A DNA stretch of 17,050 nt from contig JAURHZ010000016.1 of NCBI GenBank assembly GCA_030833025.1, positions 1 to 17,050 on the forward strand, in the 5' to 3' direction. A program made the translations under genes and the position numbers. Origin of the DNA: Armatimonadota bacterium (GTDB lineage Bacteria > Armatimonadota > Armatimonadia > Armatimonadales > Armatimonadaceae). The notes beneath the pieces were generated by a model that saw only the letters and a list, made by a program, of their open reading frames with translations, made no database searches and was not told the origin of the DNA. Shown one piece after another: positions 1-7,396 of the stretch. Each line of letters begins with the position of its first letter. Position 1 is the first letter of the stretch.

Positions 1-899
1 TCAATCTTCTTCTCGATGACGTGCGACTGGTCCAGCATGTACGCAACAGGAGCAGCAATCTGGCCATCGTTGCCATTGATCAGCTCGTGGAAAATCAGGA
101 ACAGCTGGAATGGATTGGCAGAGCCAACGATCAGGTCATCATCCGCGTAGCGACGGTCATTGAAGTGGAAGCCACCGAGGCGACCTTCATCGAGGAGAGT
201 TGCCACGATGTCTTCAATGTTTGTGTAGTGCCCATGATGCCCTGTGTCGACGAGAACCTTTGCATTTGGTCCGAGGTGTTGGCAGACAAGCAAGCTCGCT
301 CCCCAATCCGAGAGATCGGTCGTATAGAATGCCGGCTCGAAGAGCTTGTATTCGATAAGCATCTCTACACCAGCAGGCAATGCTGCATATCCTTGAGCAA
401 GCGAGTCCTTAAGCCGATGGCGACGCGACCTAAGGTCATCCTGTCCCGGATAGTTTGTGCCATCTGCGAGCCATACAGCGACCTGCTTTGAGCCAACAAT
501 GCCGGCGATCTCCGCACACTCAACGAGGTGTGCTACAGCCTTCGCGCGCACTGCGGGATCGCTGTTACAGACGCTGCCAAGTTTGTAAGCTTGGTCCTGG
601 AACAGGTTTGGGTTGATCGCCCCAAGCGACACTCCGTGGTCTTTCGCGAAGTCAGCGATGGTTGTCCAGTCGCCGCCGGCTGGAGGAAGGTCCCACGGGA
701 TATGCAAGGCAACGGATGGCGAAGCGCCGGTCAGCCGATGAACGCTGCTCGCATCCTCGATTTTCTCAAAGACATCTCTTGCCGCGCCCGGCTCTGGAAA
801 TGCTCCAAAGCGGGTACCCGCATTTGCAAAGCCCCAGCTAGGCAGCTCAATCGGTAATCCACGGACGGCAGCCCGGACAGCTGCATGCGACATCGCCAT
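1..899 (-). CDS. rhaI: L-rhamnose isomerase (RhaI, Pseudomonas/Streptomyces type), partial at left edge
   Basis: This enzyme interconverts L-rhamnose and L-rhamnulose in the cytoplasm, the first step of phosphorylative rhamnose catabolism. I translated the minus strand and it stays open for 299 codons to the window edge; family members are about 380-430 residues, so the C-terminal part lies outside. It shows a TIM-barrel sugar-isomerase pattern: ALHIPWD (residues 64-70), EYKLFEPAFY (183-192), LVDTGHHG (216-223) and GFHFNDRRYADDD (243-255). E183, D218, H221, H245 and D253/D255 are the likely metal ligands by family analogy. The ATG at 899 follows GAGGGTGAGAG at a usual Shine-Dalgarno distance; a second ATG at 893 is possible. 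The gene diverges from an alpha-L-rhamnosidase gene, which supports rhamnose as substrate. I am confident of the family; the exact subtype is inferred. Confidence 0.9.
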   Translation of the reverse strand, partial: MAMSHAAVRAAVRGLPIELPSWGFANAGTRFGAFPEPGAARDVFEKIEDASSVHRLTGASPSVALHIPWDLPPAGGDWTTIADFAKDHGVSLGAINPNLFQDQAYKLGSVCNSDPAVRAKAVAHLVECAEIAGIVGSKQVAVWLADGTNYPGQDDLRSRRHRLKDSLAQGYAALPAGVEMLIEYKLFEPAFYTTDLSDWGASLLVCQHLGPNAKVLVDTGHHGHYTNIEDIVATLLDEGRLGGFHFNDRRYADDDLIVGSANPFQLFLIFHELINGNDGQIAAPVAYMLDQSHVIEKKI

Positions 900-926
900 A
901 ATCTCTCACCCTCACAAATCCAAGCC

Positions 927-951
927 TTACAAACGAACCACTTGTTTGTAA
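927..951. promoter_or_regulatory. Inverted-repeat operator candidate between divergent rhamnose genes
   Basis: TTACAAAC at 927-934 and GTTTGTAA at 944-951 form a perfect 8-bp inverted repeat with a 9-base spacer, giving a 25-bp dyad typical of dimeric repressor or activator sites. It lies in the 95-bp gap between rhaI (minus) and the GH106 gene (plus), and it overlaps possible promoter elements in both directions: on the minus strand TTGGTT and TTGTAA lie 17 bases apart, and on the plus strand TTACAA and TAACCA lie 16 apart. A sugar-responsive regulator controlling both genes is an inference; no regulator gene is visible in the window. Confidence 0.5.
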
Positions 952-994
952 CCAATGTTCTCAACGTGGCTCAATGTTTCGGCATCGGTGACCG

Positions 995-3658
995 ATGTTC
1001 CTAGCGCAGATGCCCCGAGTCGCTGTAAGAATACGGCATATGATGCGCCTTCCGGTTGCTTGGACCAATCCTCGTAATGCTCCTGCTGAGCAGAGACTTT
1101 GGACACGCTGGTGGTGGCTTGGTTCTGCCCTTTCAGAGAGCGACATCACGGCGGAGCTGACATCCCTCCAGAATGCCGGATTTGGTGGCGTCGAGATATC
1201 GCCGATTTATGCCCCTGATGCCCCGGGGGTTCAGCCTGTTGATTACCTGTCGCAAGGGTTTGAAACGCGATTTCGACATGCAGTGCGAACAGCGCGTGCT
1301 AAAAACATGGATGTCGACTGCATCCTAGGAACCGGCTGGCCCTATGGCGGTCCGTGGATTGGAAATGAGCACCGGGCGATGGGCTTATCGGTCACGCCGG
1401 CTACGCAGCGCAAGCGCCTGGATGGCACGATTGAGCTCGCATCGAAAGATAAACTTACCGCCCTTGCCGTCCCCACGCGCCAGCAGGTGAAGCGCTCGGG
1501 TCCCGGCGGGGCTGGAAATGTTGTCGATCCTTTTAGCAGACAAGCGACGGAAGCTTTTTTGCATCCGATCGATGCATTGTTTAAGCGTTTGGGTCCGGAT
1601 ACGCCGCGAGCGGTTTTCAATGACTCTTGGGAGGTCTACGGAGCAACGACCACTGCGGGTATTGCGACATCGTTTGAAAAGGCTGCCGGGTACCCATTTT
1701 CCGATGCCATTTCATCGCTTGTTCCAAAGCCAAACAGTCCGCAAGCGAAAGACCAGCGAAGTGACTATGCGGCGCATTTGGAGTCACTTGCGCATTCGGA
1801 ATTTCTTGCACCGTGGTCGATGTTCGCTCGTTCGCACAAGGCAAAAACGCGTCTGCAAGCGCATGGGTCTCCTGGCAACCTGATTGATTTCTATGCCGCT
1901 GCCGATATTCCGGAGGCTGAGCAGTTTGGGTGTGGGCCTTTGGTGTTATCGGGGCGGGAGCCGCTGGTCGCGATTCCCAAGCCTGTCAGCCACGAGGTTG
2001 CTGTGGAGGAGATGTTTATCTGTACGCTCGCGGCAAGTGCTGCGCAGCTCACGGGTAAGCCTCTGGTCAGCGCTGAAGCTTTTACATGGCTGGGCGAACA
2101 CGGGGCGGCCCCGCTTGACCATATCCTTGCAGAAGTCGATGAGCTCTTCCTCGCGGGCATCAACCATATTTTCTGCCACGGGACCGCGGCAAGCCCATCG
2201 GATGCTCCTTGGCCAGGCTGGATGTTCTATGCATCCAACCACTTCGGACCAACAAACCCGTGGTTTGCTCACATCAAGCCACTCACAGACTACGTCGCCC
2301 GCGCGCAGTCGCTGCTCCAAGGTTCGACAATCAATGGGGATGCGCTGGTTTACTTCCCAATTTGGGATGCACGTGGAGATGTAACACAAACGAGCGCGGT
2401 CACGACTTATACCTTGCACGGAACCGCGGAGTGGCTACGAAACGGGATGCCAGATCTTGCAACGCTCGTCCAGCAATGGTTCAGAGATGCATCTCAGGTG
2501 TCCATTTTCTCCGATGCCCTGCTCGACAAGGTAAGTGTTGGTAAAGGCGGCCAGCTAAGCGCAGGTGGCTCATCGTGGAAATGCATCGTCATTCCCGAGT
2601 GCACAACAATGCCGGAATCCACCCTTGCGCGCCTCGTGATGCTTGCCAAACTGGGTGCGCACGTCATCTTCATCGGCAATCCCCCACAGCAAGTCCCAGG
2701 TTACTACCAGCGTGCGGAGCGTCAGTTAGCCTTTGACCGTACCTGGTCGGAGCTTTCAAGAACGCCACTGCAGGATGCCATTCCATACGGTAAGTCCTAC
2801 AAAACAGGACGGGGTCGTGTAACGCTTGCACAAAACTGGAGCGATGCACGCTTAGCAGCAGGCTGGCTAAAAGAGCCATTTGCCAGCATCACGGTAGGCA
2901 TCCGCCGCTTCAATGTCGGAACAACACCTGTCCACTTCATCGTCAACAGGGCTAATGGGACCGATAAATCCCATATCACCGTCGCATATTCTGGTCCCCG
3001 CCCGCGTGCAGCGACCATCCTGGATCCGCGGACGGGAAGCAAGCATGTCGCGCCAGTCAGCTCACACACGGCATCCACAGTCACGCTGCAAACAGACCTT
3101 TCAGTAGATACGGTGCGCTTCGTTGTTTGGGATGACCCGAAAATTCCCGCACCATTAGGCGCGGTACAAAGGCGTACACCGCGGATTCTTCGAACATCTA
3201 AATGGGATGTCACCGCGGGCGTTGGCTCGACGCAACCAGAAGCGATGAAGGCGATAGACCTAGGTGATTGGTGTACGTGGTCAGCCACGTGGCGGGCATT
3301 TTCTGGCCTTGCCGTTTACAAGACGACAGTCAATGCTACTGCGGGGCGAAAGGTTGTCGTAGACCTAGGGGATGTCCGTAACAGTGCACGCATTTATTGG
3401 AATGGACGTGAAGTCGCAACCTTGATTTCTGCGCCATTTACGGTGGCGATACCTGCATCCGATGTGAAAGTCACCAATACACTTGTAATAGAAGTCGCAA
3501 ACCTGATGCTAAATGGCCTCATCGGATGTGAAAAGTCAGGTAATAAGTGGCAGAAGTTCTACTTTGTTGGAATCGACTACAAGCCATTCACCGCCACCAG
3601 TCACTCGGAGCTCCCGAGTGGCATTCTTGGCCCTGTTATCATCAAGCAGGAGATTTAG
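995..3658 (+). CDS. GH106 family alpha-L-rhamnosidase
   Basis: It is predicted to cleave terminal alpha-L-rhamnosyl residues from plant-type polysaccharides or glycosides. Residues 35-72 carry the GH106 opening motif (LWTRWWWLGSA, then GGVEISPIY). Further family landmarks are GTGWPYGGPW (112-121), FNDSWEVYG (208-216), AHGSPGNLIDFYAAADIPE (289-307), SAEAFTW (359-365) and CHGTAASPSDAPWPGWMFY (394-412). The last 130 or so residues resemble a jelly-roll of the GH2 sugar-binding type (VVDLGDVRNSARIYWNGRE). Acidic residues in NDSWE, DIPEAE and EAF are the catalytic candidates; I cannot assign them without an alignment. No signal peptide is visible, so the enzyme looks cytoplasmic, unlike many GH106 proteins. 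ATG codons at 1040 and 1043 are alternative starts that would remove 15-16 residues with no family motif. The stop is 3 bases before the reductase gene, which suggests co-transcription. Confidence 0.88.
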   Translation: MFLAQMPRVAVRIRHMMRLPVAWTNPRNAPAEQRLWTRWWWLGSALSESDITAELTSLQNAGFGGVEISPIYAPDAPGVQPVDYLSQGFETRFRHAVRTARAKNMDVDCILGTGWPYGGPWIGNEHRAMGLSVTPATQRKRLDGTIELASKDKLTALAVPTRQQVKRSGPGGAGNVVDPFSRQATEAFLHPIDALFKRLGPDTPRAVFNDSWEVYGATTTAGIATSFEKAAGYPFSDAISSLVPKPNSPQAKDQRSDYAAHLESLAHSEFLAPWSMFARSHKAKTRLQAHGSPGNLIDFYAAADIPEAEQFGCGPLVLSGREPLVAIPKPVSHEVAVEEMFICTLAASAAQLTGKPLVSAEAFTWLGEHGAAPLDHILAEVDELFLAGINHIFCHGTAASPSDAPWPGWMFYASNHFGPTNPWFAHIKPLTDYVARAQSLLQGSTINGDALVYFPIWDARGDVTQTSAVTTYTLHGTAEWLRNGMPDLATLVQQWFRDASQVSIFSDALLDKVSVGKGGQLSAGGSSWKCIVIPECTTMPESTLARLVMLAKLGAHVIFIGNPPQQVPGYYQRAERQLAFDRTWSELSRTPLQDAIPYGKSYKTGRGRVTLAQNWSDARLAAGWLKEPFASITVGIRRFNVGTTPVHFIVNRANGTDKSHITVAYSGPRPRAATILDPRTGSKHVAPVSSHTASTVTLQTDLSVDTVRFVVWDDPKIPAPLGAVQRRTPRILRTSKWDVTAGVGSTQPEAMKAIDLGDWCTWSATWRAFSGLAVYKTTVNATAGRKVVVDLGDVRNSARIYWNGREVATLISAPFTVAIPASDVKVTNTLVIEVANLMLNGLIGCEKSGNKWQKFYFVGIDYKPFTATSHSELPSGILGPVIIKQEI

Positions 3659-3661
3659 GTT

Positions 3662-4654
3662 ATGCAATATCGCCCTCTAGGCCGTACCGGAGTACAGGTC
3701 AGCGCTTTGTGCCTTGGAACGATGAATTTCGGGGATGACTGTAGCGAGCAAGACTCAATCAACATGGTTCATAAGGCGCTTGATGACGGGATCAATTTCA
3801 TCGACACCGCCGATGTCTATTCGCAAGGCATCTCAGAAGAGATTACAGGGAAAGCGCTAAAGGGCGCGCATCGCGCTAGGGCCATCCTCGCGACAAAGGT
3901 TTACAACCGTATGGGTGATGGCGTCAACTCTTGGGGAAGCCACCGCAACCATATCATCGAAGGATGTAATGCATCCCTAAAGCGCCTTGGGACAGACTAC
4001 ATCGACCTTTATCAGCTGCATCGGCCACAGCCTGACATCCCCATTGATGAAACGCTTCGTGCCCTCGATGACCTCGTTCGTGCAGGGAAGGTCCGCTATA
4101 TCGGAACATCCACGTTTGCTGCCTGGCAAATCACCGATGCCTTATGGGCATCCAAAGAGTTGCGACTGAATCGCTTCGTCACCGAGCAGCCTCCATACAA
4201 CCTGCTCGATCGTCGGGTTGAGCGGGAACTTATCCCGATGTGTCAGACATACGGCATCGGAATTCTTCCGTGGGCGCCGCTAGCAGGTGGATTACTGACA
4301 GGAAAATATAAGGCTGGACAGGACCGGCCTGTGGATGCAAGGTATGCATCGAAGACCGCCCCGATGAATCGTGACCACGAAGCCGCGCTTGCCAAGGTTA
4401 AGGAATATGTGGCCTGGTGTGGCACCGAAGGTCTGGCACCTGCGGATGTCGCGCTCGCCTGGGTTCTTCAGCAGCCAGGGGTAACAAGCCCAATTATTGG
4501 CCCTAAATCGATGCAGCAATATGCTGCTTACATGAGCGCCGCAACGTTAGTTTTGACTGATGCGCAGCTTCAGGCCATTGATGCGATATTCCCGCCAGGC
4601 ACTCATATCAGCAACTACTACAGCGCAAACTTTGGACCGAACGCTCGGTGGTAA
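3662..4654 (+). CDS. Aldo/keto reductase
   Basis: This is a 330-residue NAD(P)H-dependent aldo/keto reductase with the full catalytic tetrad visible: D48 and Y53 (in DTADVYS), K79 (ATKVY) and H120 (LYQLHRP). The barrel start (YRPLGRTGVQVSALCLGTM) and the C-terminal cofactor segment (GVTSPIIGPKS) are typical of the AKR family. Length is normal. AGGAG inside the end of the rhamnosidase gene lies 9 bases before the ATG, and the gap between the genes is 3 bases, so the two are probably translated from one message. The context suggests deoxysugar metabolism. One specific possibility is reduction of L-lactaldehyde, the product of rhamnulose-1-phosphate cleavage, but the sequence alone cannot fix the substrate; a sugar dehydrogenase role is equally open. 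Confidence 0.9.
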   Translation: MQYRPLGRTGVQVSALCLGTMNFGDDCSEQDSINMVHKALDDGINFIDTADVYSQGISEEITGKALKGAHRARAILATKVYNRMGDGVNSWGSHRNHIIEGCNASLKRLGTDYIDLYQLHRPQPDIPIDETLRALDDLVRAGKVRYIGTSTFAAWQITDALWASKELRLNRFVTEQPPYNLLDRRVERELIPMCQTYGIGILPWAPLAGGLLTGKYKAGQDRPVDARYASKTAPMNRDHEAALAKVKEYVAWCGTEGLAPADVALAWVLQQPGVTSPIIGPKSMQQYAAYMSAATLVLTDAQLQAIDAIFPPGTHISNYYSANFGPNARW

Positions 4655-4698
4655 TGGCATCCTGTGCCCACGCAGACCGCTCGCGCCATCAGGCAGAG

Positions 4699-4716
4699 TA
4701 GAATGCACCAAGAGGT
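4699..4716 (+). promoter_or_regulatory. -10-like TAGAAT and Shine-Dalgarno AGAGGT before the GTG start of the rhomboid-like gene
   Basis: TAGAAT (4699-4704) matches the sigma-70 -10 consensus at five of six positions. AGAGGT (4711-4716) lies 6 bases before the GTG at 4723 and decides that start over the ATG at 4744. I see no convincing -35 element. The same TAGAAT hexamer stands directly before the methyltransferase and purE genes. Confidence 0.35.
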
Positions 4717-4722
4717 CTAAGT

Positions 4723-5508
4723 GTGCGAAATAATGTCGTAAACATGCGGGGTCAGTTTCAGGCATCCGGGACGCCAATCACCTACGTGATTATCGCCGGG
4801 AATGTGCTGACGTTTTTGGCATCCTTTGCTGGCATCGGTGGTGGCTTCACACCAATGTTTCTCGCCGCATCGTCTGCGACATTCCCGATGCTTCCGATCA
4901 CCGCCGTCACGTGGCCATTGGTATCAACCACGGATCCGATTGGTTTGTTTTTTGGTGTGATGTGGGCGCTATGGGTCTGCGGAAGCCTAGAGCGCAGCTG
5001 GGGCAGCCAGGTATTCGCTTGGTTTGTCGTAGGTCTAAGTGCGATCACCACCCTCGCCTGCTGGGGCCTTGGCACTTTGCTGCATGCGCCATTTGGACTC
5101 GCTGGGCTCTGGATGGGTCTTGCGGCACCAACCGTTGCCTGGTGCTACATCAATCGACGTGAAAAGGTCTCGATTTACTTCATCTTCCAGATTCCGGCAC
5201 CATGGCTTGGGGCCATCACCGTAGCAAGCTTCGTCTACCAAATTGCCGTCACCGGCGGCTCCCCAATCATGGGACTCGCTGGCCTTGTCTCTCCTGCGCT
5301 AGCCTACTGGTACGCAAGTGGCGGACGGTTTGCTCTTGGTCAGAAACGCAGCCCATCACGCTTCGATGGCTTTGAACACGAAGTGCGTGATGCGAAACCA
5401 GCGAATCCATTGACGCGTCTTCTCGATGGCATCCGCAAGAAGAAGCGGGATGCGAAGATAGCAAAGATGTTCAAGAACAGCGGACTGGGTGATGACGATA
5501 AGGACTGA
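4723..5508 (+). CDS. Rhomboid-fold integral membrane protein, predicted inactive (pseudoprotease)
   Basis: This 261-residue polytopic membrane protein has five or six hydrophobic segments (about 18-37, 43-64, 72-88, 96-120, 125-141, 155-200) and a charged, lysine-rich cytoplasmic-looking tail ending in acidic residues. The stretch WALWVCGSLERSWGSQVF (81-98) strongly resembles the rhomboid signature between TM1 and TM2 (W-x-x-G-x-x-L-E-x-x-W-G-S). The usual catalytic GxSG appears as GLAG (125-128), so the nucleophile serine is alanine at 127. The only histidines are H121 and H219, so the TM6 histidine is also missing. It is therefore likely a rhomboid-like non-protease, comparable in logic to derlins or iRhoms. 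GTG is chosen as start because AGAGGT precedes it. The 3' end overlaps rsgA by 17-20 bases. The fold call is a motif judgement; the function is unknown. Confidence 0.65.
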   Translation: MRNNVVNMRGQFQASGTPITYVIIAGNVLTFLASFAGIGGGFTPMFLAASSATFPMLPITAVTWPLVSTTDPIGLFFGVMWALWVCGSLERSWGSQVFAWFVVGLSAITTLACWGLGTLLHAPFGLAGLWMGLAAPTVAWCYINRREKVSIYFIFQIPAPWLGAITVASFVYQIAVTGGSPIMGLAGLVSPALAYWYASGGRFALGQKRSPSRFDGFEHEVRDAKPANPLTRLLDGIRKKKRDAKIAKMFKNSGLGDDDKD

Positions 5509-6481
5509 TGAAACACCTCAGACGTATGATGGTCTGATTCTTGAAGCTGGCCGGGGACAATACCTTGTCCAAACCACAGATGGTGCCAAGGTGCGCTGCA
5601 AGCTCCGCGGCAATCTCAAGAAGCGCCTGACATTTACGGAGACGGCCAATCATTCCCGGCGCGTTGAAAAGGTCAAAAAGCTTCAGGAAACCGACCCATG
5701 CGCTGTTGGAGACCGCGTCGCAATCGCGATTGACTTCACGAGTGGCGAAGGGGTTATTGAACACGTCTATGAGCGCCGTGGGATACTTGCCCGCCAGAGC
5801 GGAAATGAGCGCGAACGCCAGACACTCGTCGCAAACCTTGAGCTGGCCGTCATCGTTTTTGCGGTGGCCGAACCGCGACTGGACCCGTACAAGCTAGACC
5901 GCTTTCTGGTGCTGGCCGAAGACAATGACCTTGAATGCGTCATCGTCGTGAACAAGTCTGACCTCCCTCCAGACTCGGACATTGATGCATACTGCGCCCT
6001 TTACGAAAAAATCGGCTACAAGGTTATTCGTACCAGCAAGCGGACTGGGGATGGCATTGAAGATCTCCGCTCTGCCCTCTCTGGCAGGATTTCGGCATTA
6101 TGCGGACCAAGTGGCGTTGGAAAATCATCCCTCCTGAACTGCCTGCAACCCGGACTTGCACTAAAAATCGGAGTGACAGGTGATGTAACACATGCCGGGC
6201 GTCACACGACGGTGCGAGCAAGCCTGCTCCCGCTTGAATGCGGAGGCTGGGTAGCGGATACACCTGGGCTTCGACAGGTTGAGTTCTGGGATCTCCCCCC
6301 GGAAGACATCGCATGGTGCTACCCAGAAATGGCTCCCTTCGTAAATGATTGTCGCTTTGCAAACTGCCGGCATGACAGTGAGCCCGGGTGCGCCATTAAG
6401 GCGCAACTAGCCAAAGGTAACCTCTCCGAGCATCGGTACGCTAGCTACCTCTCGATGATCGCCCAAAAGCCACTTTCCTAA
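5492..6481 (+). CDS. rsgA: Ribosome small-subunit-dependent GTPase RsgA (YjeQ)
   Basis: RsgA is a circularly permuted GTPase that assists late maturation of the 30S ribosomal subunit. The permuted motif order is clear: NKSD (G4, residues 154-157) comes before GPSGVGKSS (G1, 205-213), GRHTT (G2, 236-240) and DTPG (G3, 256-259). An N-terminal OB-fold spans about residues 10-95. The C-terminal zinc knuckle is visible as C287, C292, H294 and C300. At 329 residues it is of normal length. I chose the ATG at 5492; a GTG directly before it, at 5489, is in frame. It overlaps the end of the rhomboid-like gene, so the two are likely translationally coupled. A basic stretch around residues 52-65 looks like a lineage-specific loop in the OB-fold. 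Confidence 0.95.
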   Translation: MTIRTDETPQTYDGLILEAGRGQYLVQTTDGAKVRCKLRGNLKKRLTFTETANHSRRVEKVKKLQETDPCAVGDRVAIAIDFTSGEGVIEHVYERRGILARQSGNERERQTLVANLELAVIVFAVAEPRLDPYKLDRFLVLAEDNDLECVIVVNKSDLPPDSDIDAYCALYEKIGYKVIRTSKRTGDGIEDLRSALSGRISALCGPSGVGKSSLLNCLQPGLALKIGVTGDVTHAGRHTTVRASLLPLECGGWVADTPGLRQVEFWDLPPEDIAWCYPEMAPFVNDCRFANCRHDSEPGCAIKAQLAKGNLSEHRYASYLSMIAQKPLS

Positions 6482-6498
6482 CGTCTTACACCCCAACT

Positions 6499-6539
6499 GC
6501 GCACGCGGACATGAGGCATCAGTGCGCTTCCGATAGAAT
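6499..6539 (+). promoter_or_regulatory. Inverted repeat and -10-like TAGAAT before the methyltransferase gene
   Basis: GCGCAC (6499-6504) and GTGCGC (6522-6527) form a 6-bp inverted repeat with a 17-base loop, either an operator or the weak end of the rsgA message. TAGAAT (6534-6539) follows, within CGATAGAATAAA. It ends 8 bases before the ATG at 6548, so transcription would start at or next to the start codon. No Shine-Dalgarno sequence is present, which suggests a leaderless message. The same CGATAGAATAAA string precedes purE. Confidence 0.45.
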
Positions 6540-6547
6540 AAACAGCA

Positions 6548-7285
6548 ATGGATACAACCCAAGACACCAGCTGGAAGCGCTTTTTTGAAGCGCTTGGCCC
6601 TGAGGGCTATCTCTCAGAGACATTCACCAAGAACACCGATGCCGAAGTGGATTTTGTGATGGATGTTTGCGGACTGGCACCTGGGATGAAGATCCTCGAC
6701 ATGGGATGCGGCCCTGGCCGTCATGCTTTGGGGCTTGCAAAGCGCGGGCTAAATGTCGTTGGCGTCGACTTCTCCGATAAGTTCATCGAGTTTGCAACCG
6801 CTGCAGCCGCTGAGTGCGGCGTAGCCGACCGGACTGAATTCGTCGTCGCGGATGCCCGTGACTTTGTCCGTGCACGCGCATTCGATGCTGCCGTATGTCT
6901 CTGCGAGGGTGGTTTTGCGCTTCTCCAAACGGATGAAGACAATGTCCGTGTTCTGCGCCACATTGCTGCAAGTCTCAAACCGGGAGCACCATTTCTCCTG
7001 ACGACGATGAACGGCTACCGCACGATTCGCCTCGCAGGTTCCGCAACAGACACCATTCTCGATTCGACGACGATGGTCGAGTCCTGGATTCAAGATGATG
7101 GAACCGAGCTAAAAGGGCGGCACTTTATCGTCCCAGAGCTTGAGCGGATGCATCGCCAGGCCAGCCTGACCGTCGAAGCCGTTTGGGGTGGAACCGCTGG
7201 TGAGTGGGGACGCAGACCACTTGAATGGGATGAAATGGAAGTGATGTTCCTCTCCCGTAAAGTTGGCATCAATACGCATCCCTAA
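6548..7285 (+). CDS. Class I SAM-dependent methyltransferase
   Basis: This is a 245-residue cytoplasmic methyltransferase with a Rossmann-like fold. Motif I is ILDMGCGPGRHALGL (49-63), the acidic loop after strand 2 is VVGVDFS (70-76), and ADARDF (101-106) is the expected adenine-contacting region. CLCEGGFALL (117-126) is the post-motif IV segment often seen in methyltransferases annotated only by fold. The N-terminus (TSWKRFFEALGPEGYLSETFT) is shared by a group of small uncharacterised methyltransferases. The substrate cannot be told. It starts without a Shine-Dalgarno sequence behind a TAGAAT element and seems to be its own transcription unit, between rsgA and the fucosidase gene. Confidence 0.88.
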   Translation: MDTTQDTSWKRFFEALGPEGYLSETFTKNTDAEVDFVMDVCGLAPGMKILDMGCGPGRHALGLAKRGLNVVGVDFSDKFIEFATAAAAECGVADRTEFVVADARDFVRARAFDAAVCLCEGGFALLQTDEDNVRVLRHIAASLKPGAPFLLTTMNGYRTIRLAGSATDTILDSTTMVESWIQDDGTELKGRHFIVPELERMHRQASLTVEAVWGGTAGEWGRRPLEWDEMEVMFLSRKVGINTHP

Positions 7286-7396
7286 CGTTTCCGCGACCAA
7301 GTTTCGCTGTTTGGACGACGAGGGATGTTTGCATTTCATTGATGGAGATGCTGCGAGCCGGCAGGTAATTCGGATGCCGTTCTCGTATCGCTCCGT

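Noticed and set aside
21..491. 156-codon plus-strand open frame
   Set aside because: It lies antisense to the rhaI frame, whose translation shows clear sugar-isomerase motifs; its own product has no recognisable pattern.
7286..7396. Small gene between the methyltransferase and GH95 genes
   Set aside because: The overlapping frame at 7263-7478 runs into the clear GH95 coding start and shows no ribosome site or family pattern.
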